Below are positions 24,409 to 32,537 of a stretch of DNA of 46,081 nucleotides, one piece after another. A model generated the notes under the pieces. That model saw only the letters and a program-made list of their open reading frames with translations. It was not told where the DNA came from and did not search any database. The DNA is from Bacteroidaceae bacterium (GTDB lineage: Bacteria > Bacteroidota > Bacteroidia > Bacteroidales > Bacteroidaceae), in assembly GCA_017466325.1 (NCBI GenBank), contig JAFTUK010000011.1:1-46081 (forward strand), in the 5' to 3' direction. Each line of letters begins with the position of its first letter. Position 1 is the stretch's first letter. The position numbers and the translations under genes are program-made.

Positions 24409-24918
24409 ATGAAAAAGTTATTTTTTGTGAGCATTGCTCTTTTGTCAGTTCTTGTATTCTCGGCTTGTTCTCAAGATGAAATAGTGACTAAGAAACCAGA
24501 AATCCAGGGAGAGCACTCTGTTAGGCGCGTGACCAATATGGTTGGTCTGCCTGCTAATGTTACATTTCAACCTTTGACAGAGTCTGTGACTTTGAAACTC
24601 GATGTCGTGACAGATGAATTAATTGACATTACTCTGCCTGCTACCACCTATAACTATAATGGCGTAGAGATGACAATACCAGAGTTTACAATCAACAATG
24701 TTCCTGTTATGACAACCTCCAATAATGAGCTTTGGATTTTTGAATTCAAGTTTGATATAAATGAGGATGGTAAGAAAGATGATTTCATAGAAGGTCATGT
24801 GCGGACAAATGGCGAGTTGAAGTTTACCGTAATCTATAAATATGGCAAGATGCCTTTTGTCATTGAACAGACCCTACAGACTCTTGATTATAATGTGATA
24901 TTTGGAGTAACCTATTAA
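24409..24918 (+). CDS. Calycin-like/DUF4840-type lipoprotein, tandem paralog 1
   Basis: This 169-residue lipoprotein has the signal MKKLFFVSIALLSVLVFSAC (Cys20). Its beta-rich body shares TTYNYNGVEMTIPEFTINNVPV and YKYGKMPFVIEQTLQ with the next gene. The DNA is more AT-rich than its neighbours. It is 53 bp upstream of its paralog and the signal peptides are nearly identical, so this is a recent tandem duplication. A HmuY/TonB locus follows. Ligand unknown. Confidence 0.75.
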   Translation: MKKLFFVSIALLSVLVFSACSQDEIVTKKPEIQGEHSVRRVTNMVGLPANVTFQPLTESVTLKLDVVTDELIDITLPATTYNYNGVEMTIPEFTINNVPVMTTSNNELWIFEFKFDINEDGKKDDFIEGHVRTNGELKFTVIYKYGKMPFVIEQTLQTLDYNVIFGVTY

Positions 24919-24971
24919 ATAGATGGGTAGAATTTCTCTTAATCGCTAAACACAAACAAAATATAAAAGGT

Positions 24972-25463
24972 ATGAAAAAGTTATTTCAATTGAGCATAGC
25001 TCTATTGTCAGTTCTTGTGTTCTCTGCTTGTTCTTCTGATGATAGCGTTGCCAAAAGAGCCGAGGGCACTTATACTGTAAAGCGTCATACTACCGTTACT
25101 ACGCCTTCAGTAATGGCCAGTTCAACTAACTCAGATATAAAATTGGTAGTCAAGGCAGAGGCAGATTATTTCGTAAAGATAGTAATTCCTACCACAAGTT
25201 ATGACCTAAATGGTCAGGAAATGATTATCCCCGAGTTTACCATCTCTGCAGTTCCTGTTGTTGACGACCTTGAAAATGGAGCGGAAATCCTAAAGCATCC
25301 ATTTATGATAGAGGGTGAAAAGAATGTCGAAGGTACCATTGTCGGTGAGTTTGAAGAGGATGGTGAGGTTGAGGTAGTCTTAGAGTATAAGTACGGCAAG
25401 ATGCCTTTTCCTATTAAGCAGACATTTATTAACCGCTGGAAAGATTTGGATTACGACAATTGA
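24972..25463 (+). CDS. Calycin-like/DUF4840-type lipoprotein, tandem paralog 2
   Basis: This 163-residue lipoprotein has MKKLFQLSIALLSVLVFSAC at its start and the same beta-strand order as the previous gene (TSYDLNGQEMIIPEFTISAV, then EYKYGKMPFPIKQTF). An acidic insertion (GEFEEDGEVEVVLE) is present. The stop TGA (25461-25463) overlaps the TTG start of the next gene, so translation coupling is likely. Function is not known beyond the probable link to haem or metal uptake. Confidence 0.75.
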   Translation: MKKLFQLSIALLSVLVFSACSSDDSVAKRAEGTYTVKRHTTVTTPSVMASSTNSDIKLVVKAEADYFVKIVIPTTSYDLNGQEMIIPEFTISAVPVVDDLENGAEILKHPFMIEGEKNVEGTIVGEFEEDGEVEVVLEYKYGKMPFPIKQTFINRWKDLDYDN

Positions 25464-26224
25464 TAAAGGTGCTAATTTCCAAATACCAATATAACCGTTT
25501 TCTTGCACTCTGTCTGGCCTCGTGCCTTCTGGCAGGGTGCAATGGCATATTTGACGGCATCTATGACGAGCCTGTGCGCGATGAGGCCTTGCAACTGGGT
25601 TTCAACCCCACGGCAGAAGAGGGCAGGTACACCCTCGTTATGGATGCACGCAACTATGACGAGTGGATATACATGGACCTGCACCGCCTCACGCTGGAGA
25701 AGTACGACATACCCACCGCCCTGACGGGAGAGTGGGACGGCAAGAGCGTGTGGGTAAGGTATAACGTGCAAGGCTCCCGCTATACCCTTCTGGAGGAACG
25801 GCAAGTGGACACACAACCCGAACCCGAGGAATGGGACTTGGCCATACACCATTTCGACGTGCGCACCAACGGCGGCCAAGTCCTGCAAACGGGATACACG
25901 TCGGTGGATGACCTGCCCGAGAGTTCCGCATCCTTTGCCTCCGAAGACTTCCGCCCCGACGAATGGACGAGCCACCAGTGCATCGTGGACTTCTCGGGCA
26001 TGTTCGACTACAACATCTGGTATCAGGCCTCGCCCGTCAATCTGGTGCTCTCGGATTGGGTAAGGATGGATTTCTCCACACCTCCGCCCAAGTACGAGGC
26101 CTCGCGCCGTGTCTACCTCCTGCGCATGCAGGACGGCACCGTGGCGGCCCTGCACATGAAGAGTTACATGAGCGAGGCTGGCACAAAGGGCATACTGACC
26201 ATCGACGTGAAATATCCATATTAA
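25460..26224 (+). CDS. hmuY: HmuY-like haem-binding lipoprotein, non-ATG start
   Basis: This 254-residue protein has a lipobox LLAGC near residue 27. The C-terminal half has HmuY-family wording: WDLAIHHFDVRTNGG, SQCIVDFSG-like strand, RRVYLLRMQDGTVAALHMKS, and GTKGILTIDVKYPY. HmuY-type proteins take haem from host proteins and pass it to a TonB receptor, here encoded 32 bp downstream. No ATG lies before the lipobox; the start must be TTG 25460 (overlapping the upstream stop) or GTG 25469. Family assignment is good; the haem ligands cannot be assigned by eye. Confidence 0.82.
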   Translation: MIKVLISKYQYNRFLALCLASCLLAGCNGIFDGIYDEPVRDEALQLGFNPTAEEGRYTLVMDARNYDEWIYMDLHRLTLEKYDIPTALTGEWDGKSVWVRYNVQGSRYTLLEERQVDTQPEPEEWDLAIHHFDVRTNGGQVLQTGYTSVDDLPESSASFASEDFRPDEWTSHQCIVDFSGMFDYNIWYQASPVNLVLSDWVRMDFSTPPPKYEASRRVYLLRMQDGTVAALHMKSYMSEAGTKGILTIDVKYPY

Positions 26225-26256
26225 GAGTCCCCTACCATCGGACATAATACAATGCA

Positions 26257-28251
26257 ATGCAGATGAAGCGCTTCCTACCAACCTTTTCTCTACTCCTGCT
26301 CCTTGGGAGTCTTTCCCCCGGCGTGTGCCGTGCAGAGACCTCAGAGGCGGATTCCGTGGCTTCCGACCATAGTATGGGGGAAGTGGTGGTGACGGCCACC
26401 AGGACGCGCAAACTCCTGAAGGACACCCCCATACTGACTCGAGTGGTGAACCGCAAGGACATAGAGATGGCCGATGCCACCGACCTGCGCGACCTGCTCC
26501 AACAGGAACTGCCCGGTGTGGAGTTCACCTATTCCATGAACCAGAAACTGAACATGAACATGTCGGGCTTTGCCGGGCAGAGCGTGCTGATTCTGGTGGA
26601 TGGCGAACGCCTGGCAGGAGAGACCATGGAGAATGTGGACTTCAGCCGCATAGACATGAACAACGTGGAGCGCATAGAGATAGTGCGCGGTGCACAATCC
26701 GCCCTCTATGGCGCCGGTGCCGTGGGTGGTGTGATAAACATCATCACACGAGGTGCCTCGCGCCCGTGGTCGCTGAACCTGAACGGACGTCTTGCCGACC
26801 ATCGCGAGCAACGCTATGGCGGTGTGCTGGGACTCAGCAAGGGCAGGGTAGGGAACATGCTGGATGTCCAGTACACCTCGGTGGACAACTATACGGTGTG
26901 CATGGATTATGCCGACGAGTGCCAGTTCCGCAATGTCTACGGCGGACGCACCTGGAACGTGAAGGACAAGTTCACATACCGCCCCACCGATGCGCTGCGC
27001 CTGACGGCACGTGCAGGGTACTACTTCAAGGAACTCACCACCGATGCGGACGTGTATGAGCGTTTCCGCGACTTCTCGGGCGGACTCCGTGCGGAGTGGG
27101 ACATTACGGGCAAGGACCATCTGGAGGTCTCCCTGTCCTACGACCAGTACGACAAATCCGACCTCCTGCGCCTTTGGGAGCGCGACGTGATGGATTATCG
27201 CAACCAGCAGATGTCCGTGCGCACAATGTACAACCGCACGTTCCGGCAGAAGGACATCCTCACCGTGGGAGGCGACTACATGCGCGACTACCTGCACACA
27301 TACCAGTTTTCGGACGGCAAGGAACGCGTGCAATACACGGGCGACCTCTTTGCCCAGTACGATTGCTTCCTGGGCAAGCGATGGGAACTGATAGGTGCCG
27401 GAAGATGGGATTACTTCTCGGATGCCAAGGGCGCTTCCCAACTGACGGGCAAACTGGCGGCACGCTACACCTTCGATTCCTTTATCCTAAGAGCAGGCTA
27501 TGCCGGCGGATTCCGTGCACCCACACTGAAGGAGAAGTATTCCTACTTCAATATGGTGGGCGACATCTACGTGAAGGGCAACGAGGCTCTGGAGGCAGAA
27601 CGTTCGCACAACTTCAACCTGTCGGCCGAATACTCGTGGCAGAACTACAACTTCTCTGCCTCCGCATCCTACAACACCATAGCCAACCGCATCACTTCCT
27701 CCGCACCCCAGCAGGGTACTATGGGCGAGTACTATGTCCAGTACATCAACCTGCCGCGTGCCCGTGTCCTCGGTGTGGAACTCCTTGCACTGGGACAATG
27801 GACCTTGCAAGGAGGGCACAAACTCAAGGCCAGGGCAAACTATGTCTACACCCGCGAGTGGGTAAGCCAGGGCGGTGCCACACCATATTGCCCTGCCCGT
27901 CCCCATTCGCTCAACCTGCGCATGGATTGGGACAAGCAATGGACCTCTTTCTACGGAACCACCCTTTCCGTCCTTGGCCGTGTGCTCTCGGCCGTGGATT
28001 ACGAGACGATACAGATGGATTATCCCTTCACTCCCCGTCAGGTGCACAATCCTGCCTACACCATCTGGAAGGTACAGTTGCAGAACCGTCTGGGCAAGGG
28101 CGTAAGGTTCAACATAGCCGTGGACAATGTCTTCAACTACTCCCCTGAGGTGTATTACTTCAACTCTCCCGTCACCTTGGGCATCAACCTCATGGCAGGC
28201 ATCAGCGTGGATGTGGACAGACTTTGGGAACGGAAATCTGCGAGTAAGTGA
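26257..28251 (+). CDS. TonB-dependent haem-type receptor
   Basis: This 664-residue outer-membrane receptor has a signal peptide (about 1-27). A plug starts at SMGEVVVTATRTRKLLKD, with ILVDGERLAGE, RIEIVRGAQSALYGAGAVGG and VINIITR. A 22-strand barrel follows with the FRAP box (YAGGFRAPTLKEKYS) seen in haem receptors, and a terminal aromatic-rich strand. It lacks the N-terminal carboxypeptidase-like domain of glycan receptors. With the HmuY-like gene it forms an uptake pair powered by TonB. ATG 26257 or 26263 is the start. Confidence 0.88.
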   Translation: MQMKRFLPTFSLLLLLGSLSPGVCRAETSEADSVASDHSMGEVVVTATRTRKLLKDTPILTRVVNRKDIEMADATDLRDLLQQELPGVEFTYSMNQKLNMNMSGFAGQSVLILVDGERLAGETMENVDFSRIDMNNVERIEIVRGAQSALYGAGAVGGVINIITRGASRPWSLNLNGRLADHREQRYGGVLGLSKGRVGNMLDVQYTSVDNYTVCMDYADECQFRNVYGGRTWNVKDKFTYRPTDALRLTARAGYYFKELTTDADVYERFRDFSGGLRAEWDITGKDHLEVSLSYDQYDKSDLLRLWERDVMDYRNQQMSVRTMYNRTFRQKDILTVGGDYMRDYLHTYQFSDGKERVQYTGDLFAQYDCFLGKRWELIGAGRWDYFSDAKGASQLTGKLAARYTFDSFILRAGYAGGFRAPTLKEKYSYFNMVGDIYVKGNEALEAERSHNFNLSAEYSWQNYNFSASASYNTIANRITSSAPQQGTMGEYYVQYINLPRARVLGVELLALGQWTLQGGHKLKARANYVYTREWVSQGGATPYCPARPHSLNLRMDWDKQWTSFYGTTLSVLGRVLSAVDYETIQMDYPFTPRQVHNPAYTIWKVQLQNRLGKGVRFNIAVDNVFNYSPEVYYFNSPVTLGINLMAGISVDVDRLWERKSASK

Positions 28252-28313
28252 GAGCAATCAAACTTGTTTGAATTGCCGAGCGGAAGCAGATTCAAGACGA
28301 CAAAGTCGGCTTA

Positions 28314-28384
28314 AAGGTGAAAACGGAAAACGGAAAACTGCGAGCATGGTAGGGACGTGATTAAATGTGAAAACGGAAACTGCA
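28314..28384 (+). repeat. AAAACGG dispersed repeat before ygbA
   Basis: GGTGAAAACGGAAAACGGAA at 28315, continuing AACT, and a shorter copy GTGAAAACGGAAACTGC at 28367, both on the coding strand just upstream of ATG 28387. The region 28252-28313 before it has no recognised feature. Confidence 0.75.
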
Positions 28385-28386
28385 TT

Positions 28387-28779
28387 ATGGGCAATATAGA
28401 GAGAGAAAAGCAGACGGTGGAGGCTATGATACGCCTTTATTGCAAGGGGAAGAGGCATGGGGAAACGGAAAACGGAGCCGCTCACCGCTCATCCGCTCAC
28501 CTTTCCGTTTTCCGTTTTCACCTTTCCGTTTTCCCCGTTCCCCCTCTCTGCCCCCAGTGCCAGGCATTGTTGGATTATGCCCTCCAGCGCTTGGAGCATT
28601 GCCGCTTTGGCGAGGATAAGCCCAGTTGCACCAGATGCCCCGTGCATTGCTATAAGCCAGCCATGCGCGAGCAGATAAGGCAGGTGATGCGCTATTCCGC
28701 TCCCCGCATGCTCCTGCACGACCCCATCCTGGCCATTGGGCACCTGTGGGACTTCCTGAGGGCGAAGGTTGGGGGGTAA
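28387..28779 (+). CDS. ygbA: YgbA family (nitrous-oxide-stimulated promoter) protein with in-frame repeat insertion
   Basis: This 130-residue protein has the YgbA pattern: IEREKQTVEAMIRLYC at the start, then CPQCQALLDYALQRLEHCRF, GEDKPSCTRCPVHCY and MRYSAPRMLLHDPILAIGH. Conserved Cys/His residues suggest metal binding; E. coli YgbA is linked to nitrosative stress. Between YCKGKRHG and LCPQC, where the family has only a few residues, there are about 28 extra (ETENGAAHRSSAHLSVFRFH and on). These are encoded by copies of the AAAACGG repeat in both orientations. The frame stays open, so the repeat has become protein. ATG 28387 fits the family N-terminus. Confidence 0.85.
   Translation: MGNIEREKQTVEAMIRLYCKGKRHGETENGAAHRSSAHLSVFRFHLSVFPVPPLCPQCQALLDYALQRLEHCRFGEDKPSCTRCPVHCYKPAMREQIRQVMRYSAPRMLLHDPILAIGHLWDFLRAKVGG
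28460..28540. repeat. AAAACGG/GAGCGG dispersed repeats inside ygbA
   Basis: The left part reads GGAAACGGAAAACGGA. A central CCGCTCATCCGCTCACC (28485-28501) follows, whose reverse complement is at 4422-4438. The right part reads TTTCCGTTTTCCGTTTTCAC and TTTCCGTTTTCC. The outer parts are inverted relative to each other, so the insert can fold as a hairpin. Its length keeps the reading frame. Confidence 0.8.
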
Positions 28780-28782
28780 AGT

Positions 28783-28827
28783 TTTAGGGTCTTTAAGGTC
28801 ATTAAAGTCTTTAGTGTCATTAAATAA
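28783..28827 (+). repeat. 9-bp period array before DUF4491
   Basis: Units TTTAGGGTC, TTTAAGGTC, ATTAAAGTC, TTTAGTGTC and ATTAAATAA follow one another without gaps, ending 10 bp before ATG 28838. Confidence 0.8.
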
Positions 28828-28837
28828 AAAAGATATT

Positions 28838-29116
28838 ATGAATCTCAGCGGATTGCTCGTGGGCCTTGCCACATTCCTCATTATAGGCCTTTTCCACCCC
28901 ATCGTCATCAAGTCGGAGTATCACTTCGGCGTACGTTGCTGGTGGGTGTTCCTGCTTGTGGGCATCGCCTTTGCCATTGCCTCCTGCTTGGTGCACGATA
29001 TTGTCATTTCCACCATCCTTGGCGTTACAGCCTTCTCCTGCTTCTGGAGCATCCTGGAACTCTTTGAACAACGCGAGCGTGTCCGCAAGGGTTGGTTCCC
29101 ACGGAAGGAGAAATGA
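28838..29116 (+). CDS. DUF4491 family membrane protein
   Basis: This 92-residue protein has three hydrophobic helices (about 5-20, 33-52 and 53-70), a basic C-terminus (RERVRKGWFPRKEK) and the family core GLFHPIVIKSEYHFG and ILGVTAFSCFWSILELFEQ. DUF4491 proteins are small inner-membrane proteins of unknown function in Bacteroidetes. ATG 28838 gives the typical N-terminus MNLSGLLVGLATFLIIGLFH. A 110-bp near-copy of its 3' half is at 39480-39592. Confidence 0.82.
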   Translation: MNLSGLLVGLATFLIIGLFHPIVIKSEYHFGVRCWWVFLLVGIAFAIASCLVHDIVISTILGVTAFSCFWSILELFEQRERVRKGWFPRKEK

Positions 29117-29310
29117 AGACTTGGGGGCATTAAGGTCCTTAGGGGGGCGCGGGTGGATGATTTATGCTCTGTTTTATCGTGGTTAGTACTTCAGTTATGT
29201 CGTGGTTCTAACCTCCCTCAGTGCCGCTGATGGGCATTGTTTTTTTGTGGGCTTTTATACGCTCTGCTAACTAAATTTTGGTATCGTTTGCATGTGTGTG
29301 CGGTGTTTGT

Positions 29311-29352
29311 GGCATTATTCCTTTTCGTAGGGGATAAATCCCGCGTAATGCC
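29311..29352. other. Nested hairpin upstream of the TonB/ABC operon
   Basis: GGCATTA (29311-29317) pairs with TAATGCC (29346-29352), enclosing the perfect small palindrome GGGATAAATCCC (29331-29342). It lies 54 bp before the -33 box at 29406. It may be a terminator for DUF4491 or a regulator-binding site. The gap 29117-29523 otherwise contains only the promoter. Confidence 0.4.
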
Positions 29353-29405
29353 CTAATCACATTTTTGTATTTTGCTTTTTGAGGGGTCTTTTTTCCTTGA
29401 TTTTG

Positions 29406-29437
29406 TTTGTTCTAAAACCCTAAATGACATATTTTTG
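29406..29437 (+). promoter_or_regulatory. Complete -33/-7 promoter of the TonB/ABC operon
   Basis: TTTG (29406-29409), a 20-bp spacer and TATTTTTG (29430-29437) fit the Bacteroidetes consensus exactly. The start near 29443 gives an 80-nt leader to ATG 29524. Confidence 0.8.
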
Positions 29438-29523
29438 CACCCCGAAAAACAGACAGGTGCTTTCCGCCTTTATTCATGACAGGAAGCAGGAAGGGTATGT
29501 AACAAATACAGAGGAAAAGGCAA

Positions 29524-32505
29524 ATGAACAGACGTGTATCTGCATCAATCTCCAAGGTTTTGCTTGTGGTTGGCATAATGCTGATTGCATGCGGAGAATG
29601 TTTTGCGCAGATTCATGCCACACTTGCCGGACGGGTAACGGATTCGCGAACAAAAGAACCCTTGCCAGGGGTGATGGTGACCACTGACCAGAAAGGACTT
29701 TGGGCAATAAGCGACGAAGACGGATATTACACCATCGCCAATCTGGACTTCCCCACGGCGGTAGTTACGTTTTACCTGCTCGGATATCAGAAGCAGAGTG
29801 TCCCCGTGAAACTTGGTGAAGGCAAGAACACACGTAACGTGGCCCTGCACGAAATGAACCTGTCGCTGGACGAGGTGGTGGTTACGGCACAGAGACGCAC
29901 GGAAAGCCTGAGCAGTTCCTATGTCATTGACCGCAATACGCTGGATCATGCACAGATAATGAACCTGAACTATGTCACCACGCTCCTGCCTGGCGGAAAG
30001 ACCGTAGGCGACCAGAACCTTGCATCCGGAGCAAAGCCGGTAGCCCTGCATGCCGGCGGTGCAAGCGAATTGGGAAATGCCTCGTTCGGCACGGCCATAG
30101 ACCTGGACGGGCAACGGTTGGAAACCAATGCGTCGCTTGGCGAAATACGTGGTGTAGACCTTCGCAATATAGGGTCGTCGAACATAGAATCCGTGGAGGT
30201 GGTGGCCGGTATCCCTTCAGTGGAGTACGGCGACCTGTCCAACGGTATGGTGAAGATAAACACCCGCAAGGGACGCACTCCCTTCGTGGTGGAACTGATG
30301 GTGGAACCCAAGACCAAGTCCATAGCCCTGAGCAAGGGTTTCTATCTTGGCCGTAGGGCAGGAACGCTGAATGTCAATGCCGAGCATACACGCTCTATTT
30401 CCAACCTGGCCTCGCCACATACGGCATACATGCGCAACAACGTGAACCTGACCTATTCCAACGCCTTCAAGGACCACATGGGGCATCCCCTCAGCCTTAC
30501 CGCATCCTTGGGAGGGAACATAGGCGGATACAACTCGGAGGCCGACCCCGACGAGTTTAAGGATACATACACAAAGACGCGCGACTACATGCTCCGTGGC
30601 AACGTGAAACTCCACTGGCTCCTGGACAAGCCATGGATATCTAACCTCACCCTGCAGGCCTCCGTGTCGTATAGCGACAAGATGAACGAGACGAACTCCA
30701 ACAAGAGTTCCGCTTCTACACAACCATACATCCATGCCACCGAGGCAGGGTATCACATAGGTGAACTCTACGTGGAGAATCCCGATGCCGACATCATCCT
30801 CGGACCTACGGGTTACTGGTATGTGCGCTCCTTTACCGACTCCAAACCTCTGGCATATTCCGTAAAGGCAAAGGCCGACTGGACAAGGCGTTGGGGCAAG
30901 ACAATGAACACCGTCCTGTTGGGAGCGGAACTTGCCGGTAGCGGAAACCTGGGACGAGGCCTCTATTACGAAGACATGAGCGTGGCACCCACATGGAGGG
31001 AGTTCCGCTATGACGGATTGCCCTTCATGAACAACGTGGCACTCTTTCTGGAAGACAAGTTCTCCATGCCCGTGGGCAGACGCTCCTCCCTGCATCTGAG
31101 GGCAGGACTCCGCTCGGACATCACCATGATAAAGGGTTCGGAATACGGCACCGTGGCAAACGTGTCTCCGCGCATCAATGCCAAGTACGTCTTCTGGGAG
31201 AACCGGGGGAAGGGAGTCAGCGACCTGTCGGTCTTCGGAGGTTGGGGAAAGTCGGTCAAGCAACCCTCCTTTACCGTCCTGTATCCAGCCACCACGTATA
31301 GCGACAAACTGGCCTTCGCACCAGGCACCACCGCCGACGGCAGGACCTTCTATGCCTACTATACACAACCTACCACACCCAAGTACAACCCCGACCTGAA
31401 ATGGCAATACACCATACAGAACGAACTGGGAGTGGAGGCGAAGTTGTGGGGCACGCGCGTATCGCTTTCCGCCTTCCGCAACAAGACCTTCAACCCCTAC
31501 ATGAGCCGAAGCGTCTATACCCCTTATACATACAAACTGACCACGCAAGCCGATATAGAGGCAGGGTGCACCATACCCACAGAGAACCGCCACTACATGA
31601 TTGACCGCCACACGGGCATCGTAACGGTGCAGGACCGTACCGGAGTCATTGCCGACCAGGTGCTGGGGTACAAGGAAAGGAACACCTACGTGAGCCAGGC
31701 GGAGTACACCAACGGTTCGCCCGTGGAAAGACGCGGTTTGGACCTGATAGTGGACTTTGCGCAGATACGCCCCATTCGCACCAGCATCCGTCTGGATGGC
31801 AACTATTACTGGTACAAGGGCCTGAACGAAACCCTCGTTGCCTCCATGGGGCAGGCATCGTCATCCATGGACGGCACGCCATACAAGTACGTGGGGTATT
31901 ATGCCGGTTCGAGCACGGCCGCCAACGGTTCGCTTTCAAGCCAGATAAATGCCAACCTGACCATATCCACGCATATCCCCAAGATACGCATGATATTCTC
32001 CCTGCGCATAGAATCCTCGCTCTACACTTACGGGCAGAACCTCTCCGAGTACGCCGACGGGAGGTTGAGAGGCTACCTCCTGGAGGCGGCAGGGGACCAT
32101 CACGGCACTCAGCAGGGGGGCATATACAACAAGGACTCCTATGTGGCCGTATATCCCGAATACTACACCGCATGGGGCAATCCCGAAGAGAAAATACCCT
32201 TCCTGGACAAGTTCGTGTGGGCAAGGGAGAACGACAGGGAACTGTATCAGGACCTCTGCAAACTGGTGGTGAAATCCAACACCACGTACTTCTTCAACGA
32301 GAACCGCATAACGGCCTACTATGCCGCCAACTTCAACGTGACCAAGGAACTGGGCAAATGGGCCTCCGTCACCCTGTATGCACGCAACTTCTTCTATCAG
32401 ATGGGCAAGGTGAAATCCTCGCAGACGGGCCTGGAGTCGTCCCTGTTCGATAGCGGTTACATCCCCAAGTTCTACTATGGCATGTCCGTGAGAATAAAAC
32501 TTTAA
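29524..32505 (+). CDS. TonB-dependent receptor with N-terminal carboxypeptidase-like domain
   Basis: This 993-residue outer-membrane receptor has a signal peptide (about 1-29, MLIACGECFAQ). A CarboxypepD_reg-like beta-sandwich (about 33-115: ATLAGRVTDSRTKEPLPGVM, then LGYQKQSVPVKL) precedes the TonB box region DEVVVTAQRRTES, the plug and a barrel ending in YYGMSVRIKL. It heads an eight-gene operon. There is no SusD gene; the partners are a DUF4876 lipoprotein, a second barrel, a PepSY protein and an ABC transporter. This composition points to a metal, siderophore or other cofactor rather than a glycan. The cargo is not known. Confidence 0.88.
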   Translation: MNRRVSASISKVLLVVGIMLIACGECFAQIHATLAGRVTDSRTKEPLPGVMVTTDQKGLWAISDEDGYYTIANLDFPTAVVTFYLLGYQKQSVPVKLGEGKNTRNVALHEMNLSLDEVVVTAQRRTESLSSSYVIDRNTLDHAQIMNLNYVTTLLPGGKTVGDQNLASGAKPVALHAGGASELGNASFGTAIDLDGQRLETNASLGEIRGVDLRNIGSSNIESVEVVAGIPSVEYGDLSNGMVKINTRKGRTPFVVELMVEPKTKSIALSKGFYLGRRAGTLNVNAEHTRSISNLASPHTAYMRNNVNLTYSNAFKDHMGHPLSLTASLGGNIGGYNSEADPDEFKDTYTKTRDYMLRGNVKLHWLLDKPWISNLTLQASVSYSDKMNETNSNKSSASTQPYIHATEAGYHIGELYVENPDADIILGPTGYWYVRSFTDSKPLAYSVKAKADWTRRWGKTMNTVLLGAELAGSGNLGRGLYYEDMSVAPTWREFRYDGLPFMNNVALFLEDKFSMPVGRRSSLHLRAGLRSDITMIKGSEYGTVANVSPRINAKYVFWENRGKGVSDLSVFGGWGKSVKQPSFTVLYPATTYSDKLAFAPGTTADGRTFYAYYTQPTTPKYNPDLKWQYTIQNELGVEAKLWGTRVSLSAFRNKTFNPYMSRSVYTPYTYKLTTQADIEAGCTIPTENRHYMIDRHTGIVTVQDRTGVIADQVLGYKERNTYVSQAEYTNGSPVERRGLDLIVDFAQIRPIRTSIRLDGNYYWYKGLNETLVASMGQASSSMDGTPYKYVGYYAGSSTAANGSLSSQINANLTISTHIPKIRMIFSLRIESSLYTYGQNLSEYADGRLRGYLLEAAGDHHGTQQGGIYNKDSYVAVYPEYYTAWGNPEEKIPFLDKFVWARENDRELYQDLCKLVVKSNTTYFFNENRITAYYAANFNVTKELGKWASVTLYARNFFYQMGKVKSSQTGLESSLFDSGYIPKFYYGMSVRIKL

Positions 32506-32537
32506 TGTTAAATAATAATACCAAACAAACAATCATT

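Noticed and set aside
29424-29687. Plus-strand 87-codon frame before the TonB receptor
   Set aside because: It starts inside the promoter box and overlaps the receptor signal peptide in another frame.
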